Positions 1-14,959 are shown, counted from the stretch's first letter. The stretch is 64,000 nt of DNA from Megamerina dolium (GCA_963854835.1 OY978526.1:30865073-30929072); one strand, 5' to 3'. A program made the numbers and translations. The notes: generated by a model not told the origin, from the letters alone.

Positions 1-2109
1 CAGAAATTAACGTGGGAATTTCGTTGTATTCTGAATCACTCAAATCATAAAAAACCAAAATCACAGACACATACACACGCACACACACACAAAGTTGAAA
101 GCGCAAAATTTTGCAATCGATCAAAATATATCAACACAAATTCATAAAAAAATTAAGCACACACTCACACACACTTATGCAGGCGCTAAGCTTGCCGCAA
201 CAACCTAAAAATCGTTCATAATTTCCATAAAAATGGTCATCGATACTTTATTTATTTATTACGATGAGAATTATGTTTCGTTGTATTTTTTCATTCTCAC
301 CATTTAGTTAGATTTTGTTATATTTTGTTGTTATTATTTTATTATTATTTATAACATTCGACTTATTATTATTATTATGTTTTTATTTTAGTTTATAAAT
401 ATTGTCTGCTTTTATTATCACTTTACAATATTTACAATTTCTGTTATTGTTGTTTTTATTGATGATCGCATCACATTGCACTTAGTTACGCATTTTTATT
501 AATCAATTTGATACTTAAGCATTTTTGCTTTACTTTTGTTTTTTTTTTTGCTTCTTTATGACCACAATTTGTGGCATATACTGGTTTTGAGTGCGAAATA
601 AAACAAATTTAAATTAATAAATACCATAAATATGAGTATTTGCATTTTACAGATATGTATATTAAGGTGGTTGAAATTTTTGGATGAGTGAAAAATATAC
701 AATTTGGATTATGTCAAGCAATTTTTCCTAAAGAAGCAAAAAAAAAAAATTATTTTCGTTGTGAAAAATTGCTTCGAAAACATTATTTAAAATATTCCAA
801 AACAAAAAAAAAAAAAAAAAGGCCACAAGAGTTCTGCCGTTCGGAATCGACTAATATAAGTAGATCTCTTCATATACGCACCTATTCCAGATCGATGAAA
901 TGTCATCTTTAGTGAAATAATATTCATATTATGCAGCTATTAAATTGGTATAAATTCCTTCTTATCTTTTTAGAATATCATATTACATCGGAAAAATAAA
1001 ATTATATAAAATTCCTGCAAATCATATATGCAAAATATTTTTTGTTTTTTTTTTAATTTAACCTCGAATAAAGTTCAAAATATATACACATTAGGGATAA
1101 CAATCCCGAAATCGATCATAGGCAAAATTAGATATTATTAGGCATGATCTGAATGTCATTTTCGATCGAAATTGTTTTGGTAATCAGCTGAAATTTTGTA
1201 ATGTTAAAATATGTTCTGTTTGACAGGCTAAAAAAAAAGTAATTCAATATAGAGTATTTTGTGCTAAATCAATCCAGAATAAAATTGAAATAGCTGAATT
1301 TGTCAAATAGTTTTGAGTTTTAGGTCACTTCGTGTCAAAAACTCAAAATTTAACTCCGTACATGCCATTATACCGGTAACACTGTTAAGGATATTTAATT
1401 TATTTCCAAGTCTAACGACCAAATATCCAAAAATTTCAACATTTCGGCTACCGGGATTAGCAACCTATAGTACACACATAGTTCTACAATATACATATGT
1501 ATTGTATATATGTGTATGCGCTTAAATTGTGGCTCATAATTCATCGTCAGAGTTAATCACACATCACGGATTATGGCGCTTATCGTTTAAAGCCTTTTAT
1601 GTCCCAACATAAATGCATATGTATGGATGTATATGATCATAAAGGCAACAACGAATTATACACGTCTAAATGATGTTTGTGATGGACACAAATAAAATAC
1701 TAAAAAAAACAACACACAAAGAAATACAGTAAGAAGAATGGTAGAATGAAAAAAGAATGATTTAATTTACGATTTTCTTTAAAATTAATAGCATTTAATT
1801 AATAACAATAAAATGACGCCTTTTATATGCATCTACATACAACTGTGTGTATGTGAGTGTGTTATGCGTATGATCATGAAACATGATGTGTCGCCTGAAA
1901 AGATGTGACTTTGCAGAAGAGTAGATTAGAAAAGTGATACACATGTACTGCATGTATTGATATGTAAGAGGTGCAAGTAAAGGGTGTGTGGCAGTCATTT
2001 AAGCTTAAGTGCTTTTTTATTAAGCCTTAATACATATGTATGGTATGTAGGTACTTAGCAATTGCCAATAAATTTTTGCTTATGTTTGTAAGTATATTTA
2101 AAAAATGCA

Positions 2110-2330
2110 TACATGAATATACATACATTTCACCACTCTAGGAGCGATTTCTCGGGATCTATTAACGATTCTTAGGGAATAAGTTTGTTTCGCGAAAATG
2201 TTAATGAGGAAAAATTGCTTGTTTATGCATTTTATCACTCTAGAGGCGCTACTTCTGTAGCTTTTTCTTTTAAAAATTTCACATACCTTAATATATATCC
2301 ACAGATCAATTGTCAAGAAAAAACGCAGTC
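2110..2330 (-). repeat. Eroded inverted unit of the roughly 140-bp repeat
   Basis: ATACATTTCACCACTCTAGG and CATTTTATCACTCTAGAGGCG are two matches to the reverse of GCCCCTAGGGGGTTAAAATGT, spaced about 110 bases. The similarity is short, so this is tentative. Confidence 0.4.
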
Positions 2331-4669
2331 AAATATTTACTGATTTAGAGCAACAAATGTCAGAATTTCATAAAAGAAATTTATGAAAAAGAAAAGTACT
2401 AAATTTTGTCCACACATACTTAAGATAAGCTAATCCGACCATTAGTCTTTGCCACATTTAAAGAAGAACAAGAAAAATAATCACCAAAATCACATAGCAA
2501 AAGTAAAAGATTATAATACCAAGATAACACCATATACAAACATATTGTATATGAATGTATACACAAAACAGCAGCCAAAATAACGCCAGGCCATACAATA
2601 CAAAGCTAAAGAAAGTTAAGACAAGCCAACAAGTCACAACAAGCATTGCATGCCTGCATGCATACACTCACACACGCTTAGACATTCACATAATTAATAA
2701 TAATGAGCCACAGCACAACAAGAAAACAACCAACAAATAATTGTAATCCCCACCTCAGCATACGTCAATCGAACTGAAACATGAAAAATTATTAATTTGT
2801 TGCAACTAAGGCGACTAAGTGGATCCATTAAGGTACCTATGATACCGTATTGGATGATTGGATGCAGCAGCAGCAGCATAAACATGCTGCATGATGATGC
2901 ATGATAGCATCGAACATCATTGGTGTGAAGTAACTTTTGGAATTGGTTAGCTTAAAGCGGCACAACAAATCCGTCATCACGACATGGGTACACTCAATTT
3001 AACATGTTCACCTTTAAATGAGATTAAAAATACAGCTTTACACCCGCCGTTACCCCCTTTTTTATCCAATATCATTTATCCATACCGCCGCTACAGACAG
3101 TCACAAGCATTTCGAATCAACGAACGATCAAAATACATCGAAAACCAAATGAAGAAAAAAAATTATATTAATAAAAGACAATGAAAAAGAGAAATGACAA
3201 CATGCAATCTTAAGCAGATAATGAAAGACCACCGAACAAACCAAAAAAAAAAAAAAATTGAAATGAAAACAAACAAATAATATATATAAAATGATTTCAA
3301 ATGAAATGGTGCTGTCGCAGCTACAGAAGCTTTAAACAAGATCACCACCACCACCACCGTAACATACGGTAGTTCTTATCGTTGATCATTGCAAAAAAAA
3401 AACCATATGATTGAATGGGTGGAGAAAAAATTAAAATTAATGCACGAAGCATTTTTTTCTTGTCTTCTTCTATCAAATCGATCCAATAATTAACGTTCGT
3501 ATTTTCCCATAATTATTCCTGACTTCTGGAAAAAGGCCATGAGAAGTGTTACCTTCGAATCCCAAAAATTGTGACTTCTTGGGAACAATCTCAGCCAGGA
3601 GGGCTGAGATTCATCAACGATGACAACAAAATAAAATAAAAATAAAAAATTAATATAAAAATATTGAAAACATCTGAGGAAATATTGCATAAAAAATATT
3701 TTCGTAGTACATTTTAACCTTTTATCTCCCATTTACATGGATATTTTGAAAACTTTGGGCAATGAGCAATGAGCATATTGTACATGGATGGTTTTTCACT
3801 CATAATTTTTTTTATAGTAGATCACTCAATTGTTGGTTCTGTACTACTGTGCTGTACCACCATACCAACTATATTGACGTGGTACTACATATCATTGTAG
3901 TGAGGAATGAAGATTAAAGACGGTAAAATTAATTAATTAATATTTTCATTGATTATTGCATTTACTAATAATAAGATTTTGAATAAAAAGGAATAAATAA
4001 AGCAGCAGAAACAATAAGCCAATAGTAATAATAATAACAAAATCAATTGTCACACGGTATTGCAAATGTTATCCTACAAGACGTCAATCGCAAATCATAT
4101 ATTTCGATTATTATGAAAATGACTCATTCGAGGAATTGTTTGATTGATTTCGATCGCATTGGCATTCATTGGAATAAACAATTTTATGAAGAATATAAAC
4201 AAATATTTTTCTAATAATTTTTTTATTTGTTTATTTTAATTTTTTCATTTTCTTTTTTTGCTGTAATTTAACGAGCGGCAATTTTGAAACAAGAGGCGTC
4301 ATATATGTATGCATACATATATATTGTATTTAAGCGTTGGTGGCTACTTTGATTATTGATTGATATCGTTTTAATTGTGAGAAATATTTACGATTTTTAC
4401 TTAACTCAAAAAGCTTCCTTTGAATATATGAGCGCATATTTATTGTATATATTTATTTATGTATGAATTCATGTTGTATATGTATATGAAACCAACGTTT
4501 ATTTACATTCATAAGCCGTTGTTGTTCGTTTGTTTATTATTCATATGATTTAATTGGCTCTTTTAATGATGTGAATTGGTTGGAATGAAATGTGATTTCA
4601 TTTGATTGAACTACTTTTGTGCTACAGCAATTTACCACAATATAAGCAATTTTATAAAGCGGTTAGATT

Positions 4670-4970
4670 ATAACAAAGGGGTCAGTCATACATTCCATCA
4701 TTATAGAGACGATTTATGGGCAATTGTGGGGATATAAGTCAATGTTCAGGCTTTTTTTAGCTCGTATTTTGTAGGGGAGCGCCTTTAGCGGGTAAGTTTA
4801 TTTGAGTAAAAGATTGCAGCAGAAGAATTAATAAGGGTAGATCATACATTACACCGTAAAATTTTTAGCGGAACCTCCCTAAGAAGTGAAAATAGGTAGT
4901 AAATATGTTTAGGAAAAATGTTGGACAGCAAAGAGATATTATGGTTGGTCATATATTTTGTTTCTCAATG
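4670..4970 (-). repeat. Inverted units of the roughly 140-bp repeat
   Basis: GGGGTCAGTCATACATTCCA, GTAGGGGAGCGCC, then AGGGTAGATCATACATTACA and GGTTGGTCATATATTTTG are the reverse orientation of the 24-kb units (GGTTAAAATGTACGACCGACCCC). Confidence 0.55.
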
Positions 4971-6394
4971 GACATCCTGGGAGCGGTGATGGCAAGTTGC
5001 ATACAAACGTTATTTTTTTTAAGATTGCAATTCTTGCTTTCTACAGCCGCAATACTCATCCCCACCTTTTAAAATCACAATGCCAAATTGTTTACAAAAC
5101 GTTTACTCGAGTAGAAATTTGTAACGATTTAATTAAATTTAGGATATCACCTGTTTCGTTACACACCACAGGTATAACAAGATATTGAATTTAATTTCAT
5201 ATTCGCGAGCAATGGCAGGAAGAGTTGCAAAAATAAAAGTTGCTAATAAAAAAGATTTAGGTATTCATGCTGATTTGGCTCAAACTGGGGTAATAATTAA
5301 ATATTAAATTACAACAAAAACATGAAAACATTTTAAAAAATAACATAATTATGACAATATCCAATGACGGTTTTTTTTTTCTTGTGTGCGCTCAGTTTTT
5401 TGGTGACGATTGCTTTCAATATAAGGTTCAAGTACAAGAGTAACAGAAAGAAGGAAAAGAACAGTTTAAATTAAAAAAGCAAGGGATGATATTGGGTTAC
5501 CAAATAACCACATAAATTTTCATTGTCACTGCCATCATATCATGACCCCGGCAATAATGTGTCACTCAGTCAGTTTGTCAGTTGTACATACGAGTATATG
5601 AGTATATACGTGGATTGTACCTATACATATGTACAAATATATGAAATACAAATCAGTGCACAGCACACACAAATAGTGTCATATGCGATCATATGTGCCC
5701 AGTGAGAAAATACAAACGATGGCGATAAAATGATATACATACACATCAAATTGATCGAATCAAAATTAATAAACAATTTTTTCTAAGCGTAGGTACTTTA
5801 TTTTGTAATGCATGTGTAATGCGGCTGCACAATATAATTTTGGATTAAAACTCTCCCTTAATGTGATTTTTCAAGCATTAGAACAAGCATTACAGAACAC
5901 ATTGGTCAAAAGATTACGGCACTAAACAACAAACAAAAAAAAAAACCTTTTCTTTCCCAAATTCAAAAATTCGAAATTCGAGATTATATTTATAAAAATT
6001 TGGTTATACAATATTTCGAATATTATTGATTGTGTTACATTGAATTTTGGTGACGCTACCTTCTGACGGCAGCTTCTGATGCGATTTGGATCTTTGAAAA
6101 TTATCTTTTAAGGATTGGTATTAATTTCAAATTTGAATTTTGTCAACAAGACATTTTTTGAACTATTCAATTATTCATTCTTGGAAGTTTTTGACCAAAG
6201 TGTGTTTACATAGCACAAAATTTAATGTTAAAATATTAAATATTAAACAAAAATTAATATTTAATTTTCTATGGAACTTGGATGACATTGAAGATGCATT
6301 CCAATAACAGCAAATTTCATAAATTCGGAACGATTTTGGTGATTTTAATAAATTTCATTAGAAGACTCACACATAAATGATTGGCCTTTGGCCA

Positions 6395-6570
6395 AGTTTC
6401 TCTTCCAGCACAGTAATGACTGTTAAATTTTTCGACAATATTAGAAGAGACCTATTTATATTAGCTACTGACCTTTGTCACAGAGTTCTTTTAGAAGTGT
6501 TTTCATTGCAAATTGTTACTGCTGGAAGAATTGTCAATTGTTTGCTGGGAATGAAGCTCATTAACTACGT
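6395..6570 (-). repeat. SINE-like dispersed repeat (GGCTAATATAAGTAGGTC family)
   Basis: Minus strand: CTAATATAAATAGGTCTCTT, TTGTCGAAAAATTTAACAGT and CTGGAAGAGAAACTTGGCC. To the right on the plus strand is a second module, TTCTTTTAGAAGTGTTTTCA. Both modules recur in the 35.9-kb copy. Confidence 0.65.
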
Positions 6571-8455
6571 CTCAGAAGCCCGAACAGATTAATCACTGAC
6601 GTACACACCACCCACGATATGAGAATGCTGTAACAAAAGTAGTAGAAATTCTGCCATGGCAGTCTGAAGGGTTAAATATGAAATAATACATTACAAAGGC
6701 ATTACTTTTCCACCTAGGTGTACGTGTGTTTGTCTTTTTCATTAATAAAACATTTAAAGTGGTGCTAATTTCTGTACCTTTTGTTCATTCTTGTTTGCTT
6801 TGCCCACCCTTTTAACATTTGTTATTGTTGTTGTTCTTTTCTCTTTTTTTTTTCTTTACTCATTTTTAAGTCAAAGACGCGCACGCGCACAAACTTTTGT
6901 ATATATGTATTGCATGTATGTAGTCATATATTCATGTGTAATGTTGTTGATCCATATTTGCATGTGTAATTAGATATTTTATATCCCTTTGAAAGCGCAA
7001 GTGATTTATTATTTAATTTCCTTTTTTGTTATTTTTGATTATCGTGGCAGGAAGAGAAAACTTACAACTGAGAGAAGGAAATGAACAATTTTCAAGTAAA
7101 ACGAGCATTAAAGTTCTGATTTCATCAGTGCTATTGGCGCTAATATGAGCCTTTTAATTCTTATCGAAATGCTCGTCAGCTGAATCCCTTCATTATTTTT
7201 TGCAAACAATTTTTTTTAATACAATTTTTATAAAAGAATTTTGTATTAGCAATTAAACCCTTCGTCTTCTTACGTGCATACAGATGTGTCAACATTTATG
7301 CACTTATTTCTTGCTTTATTTTTTATTCGTAAGTATTTAGTTAATTCGTCGGTGTTTTGTTATTTTGCACCATTATTGTATCGGTATTGATTAGATTGAT
7401 GTTCATGTTGGTGTTGTTTCGACATCACTTGGCACCTATGTGTGTGGCATTGCTTAAGAAATTGATTTATGCAATTTCCTGTTTGACATCGGAAATCAAA
7501 AGGATAATAGAGGATGCCGTCGATGAAGTGTGGAATTTCACTGAAGTACTTTTACATGTTTATACAAGTATATATACATGCGTATATGAGAAGATTTGAA
7601 AAGGGATTCAGAATATAGAGATATATGTGAACTTTGTATGTGCTCGTATGTACGTACTCGTGTCGTCAACACAATGATCAAATTGCATATGCAAAAATCG
7701 TAATAAATCTATTTTTATAAATATACATACATACACACACACACACATATACAGTATATTAACAACATTTACATAGATGGATGGATGGATGCATGCACCA
7801 CTTAAACGCCTAATGATGATGATGATGACCCTAATAACAGGGTTTCTGTGCAATGTGTTCACACACAAAAATATACACGCAAGCAAATAGCAACCAAATT
7901 ATTATTAATGTTTTAGTAGAAAAGTGGAAACAATAGTATATATATATATATAGAGATTGACTATGAAATCACAACATTAGTTCATCACTTGTACATATAC
8001 ATATGTATGTGTCATTATCTTTTGATGCTAGCCATTAGTGATGAGGAATAATTTAAATCAATTTGATGCAAACATCTTGACAATGTATTATCATTAAAAT
8101 TCATATTATTGTCTAAAAGCATTCATCTATAATTAAAATGTGATTAAGATGATGCTGATTATGTTGTGCTGTTTTGTGCTTCAGAGACAACCACACAAGA
8201 ACATAACGTACCTAACTGAAATATTAAATAGTGTTGAGTTTCGAATGCTACATATGATAACATGATCATCACATCACCTTACTTCTACACACTTCTACAC
8301 ATTTCGAAATTAATTAATTGTTTTGTTGAAATATAACGAAAGATAAATGTTAAAATGCAAACAACAGAGAATTGCTATTTTTACCTATACATATTGATAT
8401 TTCACACCTATTTGTGATTCATGTCGGATTGAACATCAAATGATCTTGTTACTAA

Positions 8456-8479
8456 TGCTGCTGCTGCTGCTGCTGCTAG
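8456..8479 (+). repeat. CTG microsatellite
   Basis: Seven uninterrupted TGC/CTG triplets in inferred hh intron 1. Confidence 0.9.
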
Positions 8480-8639
8480 TGCAGCAATGAAAAATTTTAA
8501 TTTAAATATCAGTACTGTATGTTAATTGTATATGTATGTATACAAATACATTAGAGTTGTCCAAGAAATGTATGAGATTATTAAAATGATTTTTTTTTTT
8601 CATTATGCGCTAAAAGCAATTTATGGGGTTGGGCCTGCC

Positions 8640-9372
8640 TCAGACGGTGCCAAAAAATGTCGGTTTTGTGCTTAGAGATAATAAATTCGCAGTTTTCGAA
8701 AATATGTATTTTAATTTTAATACAGATTCTGTATTTAGAGTTGTTGGGCTTGAGAATTTCTGGTAGGTTCGTAAATCTTTATTTGGTGAAAAGCGGCAAA
8801 GGAACTGGGAGATATTGGTTCAAAGAATTTAGAAGTGATCACAGAGCAGAACGTGATGAAGACCGTTCTTCCGCAAGATCATTGAAAATTTCCACGACGA
8901 GGTTTTCACTGATCGCCGGATTAATGTCAACGAAGTAACAGAGAGAGTATTCTTATAATTCGTACGTAAAGCAATATTTTACATGATAAGTTGATTATTG
9001 GAATACCGTGGGCCTGATCGATGCTGCAATTAGTTACGCTGAAAATCTAAAGCATACAGTAGACAATGGCGAAACAATGTCTGGGCCTCTTTAAGCGAAG
9101 CATGAAGGATTTTTGTGTTGAGTCGTCACCGTTGATGAAACCTGGATTCGTTAATATACATTTGAGACCTCAAAGTGACTGGAATTGCTGCCGAACTTCC
9201 TGCACTCACCCGACGTGGGTCTCTGCGAGTTTCAGGAGGTGTTAAAGAAATGGCAGAAACGTTGGGAAAAATCGTGTTTTAAGGAGGGGCTAAAGAAATG
9301 GCAGAAACGTAGGGGAAAAATGTGTGTAATAGAAGAAAAAATTGTTAAAAAATTGCATCTTCTTTCCTAAAA
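8640..9372 (+). mobile_element. Degenerate mariner transposon relic
   Basis: Fragments of a mariner transposase are readable in shifting frames: WFKEF (about 8816), QCLGLFKRSMKDF (about 9077), VVTVDETWIR (about 9121-9150), then YTFETSK and a terminal W-x-KRW block. VTVDETW carries the first catalytic aspartate position of mariners. Stops and frame changes are frequent, including TAA directly after ETWIR. The C-terminal 'KEMAE/KKWQKR' part is duplicated in tandem (about 9240-9330). Terminal repeats were not recognised, so the limits are approximate. Confidence 0.7.
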
Positions 9373-10979
9373 TCGGAACATGATGACGAATTACAATTAG
9401 AAATTCTAATTAAAGCCAGTGAGCCAAGAACAAAAATTTTGTATTGTGAAGAATAACAAACCTTTCGAAAATTTCGACAGATCTCATATACAATAAATAA
9501 TAGTATTTATACGCTCTTGATTTAGTATGCGCTAGTATGATCACACTCATATGTACACGATCATGATCAATGCCATTGTAAGCATTGTTTTACAATAATC
9601 ACTGACAAATACAACAACAACAACAACAATAACAACAATAATCGTGTTAACAACACATAAGCACATTATTGAGCATTTAACATGCACTTACATGCATATA
9701 AACACACACACGAACACACACTTATACATATGTATGTATATGTATAGAACGGGTAAATAGAAAAATTAACTTATTTCTTATTTAATCAATGCCAATGTTT
9801 ATTTTACGCACCCATCGGCATTTTTGTTTCCATCTTTCATTATTTCATACTCATTCATTACAACAATAATATATTATATCTACATGTATACATATTTATG
9901 TACGAGTATATACATATTTATACAATATTTATCTATTTTCAATATCATCATACACTAGAGTATATGTATGTATATTAGTATTTGCTGCTGAAGATTGTAA
10001 TGCAAATTGGCAAATATTTAAACAGCATTGATGGAAGAATGTCCAATTCAGACAACATACACACACACACATGCAGCCAAACAGAATGTTGTTAAATAAA
10101 AAGTTGCTAACAAAATGTATGGTACACCAATAATAGTAGTTGGTACATACAAATAGCCACCTTTTCATTTACTATTTTTGTTTTTTGTTTTTTTTTTTTT
10201 GTATATCGTTTATCTCCTTTTAAATACAAATTACAAAGCGATCGCACTTATGGTGGCACAAACCACCATTATCGATCCCAATCCCAATACAACAATCATC
10301 ACAACTGCATTAGCATCTTAAGCAAATATACTTACATTACATTACGAACTGATGAGATAAATAAATATGTAAATAAAGAATAAAATATACACACACACAC
10401 ATATAAATATGTATATAAAGAAAATTGCTAAAACAAAAGACGCTGTTACGCACTTGTGCTCATTAGCAGTTGACCATAAGCTGCTATGTTGATATGCTTG
10501 ATGATGATGATAATGACGACGACGACGACAACTACGACAACACATTAGTGTAGTCGATTGCTTGCACTTGCACTTGATGGTTTTCATTATTTCACATACA
10601 AACGATGACGATATTGTATATACATATTGTACCTACTTGTACCTACCACTTGCCACAGCCAACAACACATTTAAATGCTCTCTGGAATGTTGCATATTGT
10701 TGTAGAATAAAGCTTACTTACTTTCATAAGTGTACGATGGTAAGTTAGTACTTGAAGTTTTAAGCCTTTTAATAAAACAAACGTTGAGCAGACACATATT
10801 GAAATGATCAAGTGGCTAGCAGCTAGCTAGATGACCATGTAAATATTCATTGTAATGTCGATTGCAATGGAGCGATCCATAAGGATGAAGTGTTATGCTT
10901 ACATTGTAAATTGTGATTTCATATTTGTGATGTAAACGATAAATGAATACGAAAACAAATTACATATTTGGTATATACA

Positions 10980-11262
10980 GCAATTCGGAGGACTTTAACG
11001 AAGAACAATATCAAAAATGCAATTTTTTACAAAATAAATTATTTTAATATTAAGCAATACATATTTCTTTAAATTTTCATGCTTTCATCACCACCATTGC
11101 AATTCAACAATCATAATACAGCACTTTGGAAGACTTTAGCGAATAACAATATCAAAATTGCAGCAAAATTGCAATTTTTTACAAAAGAAATTATTTTAAT
11201 ATAAAGCAATACATATTTCTTTAAATTTTCATGCTTTCATCACCACCATTGCAATCATAATA
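10980..11262 (+). repeat. Tandem duplication, period about 152 bp
   Basis: The block from GACTTTAACGAAGAACAATATC to CATCACCACCATTGCAA is repeated once with small changes (GCAATTTTTTACAAAA at 11019 and 11171). The second copy has an extra GCAGCAAAATT and the first an extra TTCAACAATCA-type end. Confidence 0.85.
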
Positions 11263-12089
11263 TTTACAAAAAAAAAAAATAAAAAAGCAAATCCAAATTG
11301 GTAAAATTTTGCTAATTCCAACTGTGACAAATTACAAATCCTATTTACACGTTTAAAATTAGAATAGAATATATATAAGAGTAACAACACCAAAATCGGT
11401 TAAAAATATATATCCATTTAGCTATGGTAAAAAATCAGAAAAACGAATTGATTTGATGCACACCACAATTACCACAATCAATTAACAAAACAACCGAAAA
11501 TTAAAAATGACAAAATACTATGAGTACAAATATAAAATGGGCATATGGCTTAGTTACACCACATGCGTACTCGTACTCGTAGAATGCAACCAGGTGAGCT
11601 AAAACTCAGGATACACTCACATATTGTTTATGCATCAATTGCATTGACTCGTATAAATTGTATAACCGTTAATAATTGCCTTTGTGGTCATGCAGTTTTA
11701 TACAGTATAAATATATACATACATTTCCATTGGTATATTTATAGATGAGCAAAATATAGAGAGCCAAGTATAAGCTGAAGCAAATTCAATACGCCTATAT
11801 TTTAGAAAATTATTTGCAGCTTTTCCAAATATGAGTATGATATATTTTTCGATTTTTTTTTAATGGCATTTCTTATGACAGAATAGAGTATTGAAAAATC
11901 TTTCAATTGCTTACAATCATTTTAATTCCTTTATTCTTGCCAATAACAATATTTTCATCTGAAATTTGAACTATCGTAATTATTTCTTTATATTTTAACT
12001 ACTACAACTATATTCGTGAATAAATATTTTAACCGCTACTAAATCGTGATCAGCTCAACAATATACCAATCAATATTTTACCAATTCAA

Positions 12090-12236
12090 AGTCTACTAAA
12101 AAAATAGATCAACTATTTTTTACATCCCTCCCATACAAAGTCATATTTTAATGTTTAAGTAATCGTTTAGAAAAGATTTACAAAACCACGCTTTACATAT
12201 GCAGAGTATAAACGAGTCGACCTAGGCCGACTGACT
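12090..12236 (+). repeat. Right-end fragment of the GTCY-containing element
   Basis: It has CTCCCATACAAAGTC, then ATATGCAGAGTATA and a GTCGACCTAGGCCGAC hairpin, matching the last part of the 54- and 56-kb elements (TATGCAGGGTATA plus GTCGGC hairpin). The left part is absent or unrecognisable. Confidence 0.55.
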
Positions 12237-14154
12237 GACTATATATGACCATTTGTTGCATTTTACTTTTTTATAGCAGCTGCACCACCGCTATTGAAAG
12301 AGAAAATTTTGTAATCATCGAAAAAGAACAACTATAAAAATGAAACCTCTTGAACTATTGAAATTTTATACATTTTCTTTTCAATTTTAAGCAAATTCAT
12401 TTAATTCAATATTTACTGCGGCGGCTATAAACACTTTGAATCCTTTGCTTTGCTTATGATGAAAATTGGTAAAGAAAATATAGGTATAAAACAGAAATCT
12501 AAAGAAAAACGCTTAAAGAGCCGCTTCGAACAAATACGATATGCTTGAAGGGGGGCAAACTGCAAGAACAAATACAAAAGTAGTATTTAAATGATGAAAA
12601 ATGAGTAGGAAATCGAAGGAAAAAAATGTGAAAGGATCAATATTTACCTATTCTTGACCATTGCCGTCGCGTTTGCAAAGATCGAAAAGGACACCTTTAC
12701 CGGTATCAGATATTTATGCGTTATTTTAATTTTTTTTTCTTAACATTCTTATGGCAAATACAAATAAGAAAAATACATAAATAAATTCTTGTCATATTTT
12801 TAATGTATTTATTGATGATGTTAATGATGATGAACATTGTTTATATTGATGTTGCTGAAAATGATAATGTTTAGAAACATACTATTTTGAATATACATTT
12901 TCATTCATTTCGACAAGTTTAAAGGATGTTATCCAATAAAATAAGATGAATAAAATAATGGAAATTTACAAAAATTAAGAAAAGCAAACATGTGTGTGTA
13001 TATTAGACCTGTCGAACAATTTGAAAATATGACTTTCTTATACACTGAAATTTTTTAACAAAAGTTTTTTGAAACAGGACTATGCGAATTATTTTTGTAA
13101 TCGATTCCACTAATCGCAAAAAATGAGATTACTTGAAATTAAATTGGAAATCATTACAAAAAACTCAAGTGACTGAGCCACATCAAATACTCTGTCATGT
13201 TATGTCGTAATTAATTAAACCTAACAGAAGTAAAAATATAATATAATATAAATGTCTGTACATCTATGTAATTATAGAAAATGGTACCATATACACATAT
13301 ATAATTTTCATTTCCAACATCGTTTAAAATGAACACTTGTAAAATATATACACTCACACTCTTATATGCATGCATGCACATTGTAAATATTGGCCTCCAA
13401 AATATGCTCTTCAATATAAAATAATTCATTTGTTAAAATGAACATTTGCCTATACCACGCCTCGCTGCTGTTCATGTATGAGTGAGAGCACATACAATGC
13501 AAGCAATAAAAATCTCTTTGTCGATTAAGTAGCAGCATACTATTTCTTCATTGTGATGGTGGTTGCTGCCGATGGCACAGGTATTATTTTTCACTCGTCT
13601 TCTTTCTTATTATTCTTCTTTGCTTTTCAGCCTATCAACACAAATATTGTATATACATATACACACACACTTGTACTATATACTTTAATTAAATTTCGAG
13701 CCGATTTATACATATTTCACAAAGATAGTACGAGTATATTCCCTTGTTCCATAGCTGAGTCTATATATACAAACAATATAAAAACAGTAATCCACACTAA
13801 CAGCTCCGAAAAACCTCTGCAATCTTTTGTGCGTATTAAATTTGAATACCGAGTACCAGAAGAAATATACTAATATTGACTCTTTTCGAACTCTTGTGGC
13901 ACCACTTTACACAAACTTTTGTCACATAGCTATTTTAGAAGCCGTTTCATGGTACTGTTTCTATCTACTGTTGGAAGAACTGCCAAATTTTTGTATTTCC
14001 GTAAAAAAGAAGGCAAACGCAATAACCACTGTACTATGCCACCCATTGACAGAATTTATCTGATTGAAAAATGAGACCACGATTAATTACATTTCATTTC
14101 AAATGGATATGTTCATGTCAGATGCTTTTTCACAGAAAAAAAGAATTGTCAAAA

Positions 14155-14340
14155 TTAATGTAGCACGATTAATTGTTTGATTAACTAATTTGATTAATCA
14201 AAACTTTGATTAATCAATTATTCGATCGATCAAAATGTTGATTAATCAAATAGCATATTATTCGAATAATCATGATTGAGATTAATTAAAATTTTGATTA
14301 ATAAAAATCAAGAATTCGATTATTCGAACAAAATGTCTTA
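14155..14340. repeat. Cluster of TTGATTAATCAA palindromes
   Basis: The perfect 12-bp palindrome TTGATTAATCAA occurs at 14190-14201, 14206-14217 and 14238-14249, surrounded by variants (TTTGATTAACTAA, TTCGAATAATCATG, TTTTGATTAATAAA). The block may be a dispersed repeat (related sequence at 63.6 kb) or a homeodomain-site cluster about 1.1 kb before hh exon 2. Confidence 0.75.
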
Positions 14341-14959
14341 AATAGTTTACATTTTCAACGTAACTAACACAACTCGCGAAAAAAAACAGTATGTCCAACG
14401 ACGAATTTTTGGTCGTTGAATCTTAGTCTGAGTTCGAATTAAACCGTCGCCCTTAGGTTTGTGAAAGTAAAGTTTAATCCAATTATTGATTACTTAAGAT
14501 TTTGATTAGTGAGAATATTTGAGTAAACGATTAATTCGATAAAATCTATTGTTTTAATGGCATAAAAGCCGACCTATGATGAAAATTCCTGTGAAAATTG
14601 CCAAATTTCGTTTGCATTTTGTAAAAAGTAATATTTTTATAGATCCGCATGAGTTTTTTCAATCGTCAAGTTTTCAGAAACTTTAAAATAATTGACAGTG
14701 TTAAGGAGACATGATTTAGTGGCTTTACCTTTAAAGAGACAGTGTACATTTAAGCAAATACATCTTTGCTTATGCGGAACCATAGCGGCTCGACCCATGG
14801 CATTTTCTCAGAAAACATTTGAAATGCATTCTAATGGAGATATGGGTTTCTGGTTACTGATTACTGGGAAGATAGTCCGAAGACTAGTTCAATATCATTA
14901 CGTCAGTATTCCGTGACGAAGTGCGTAATAGATCTAATTGTGGTCGGTGTACTACATTA

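Noticed and set aside
13880..14050. Further copy of the SINE-like family
   Set aside because: Only a loose match (GCTATTTTAGAAG, CTGTTGGAAGAACTGCC). Not enough to list.
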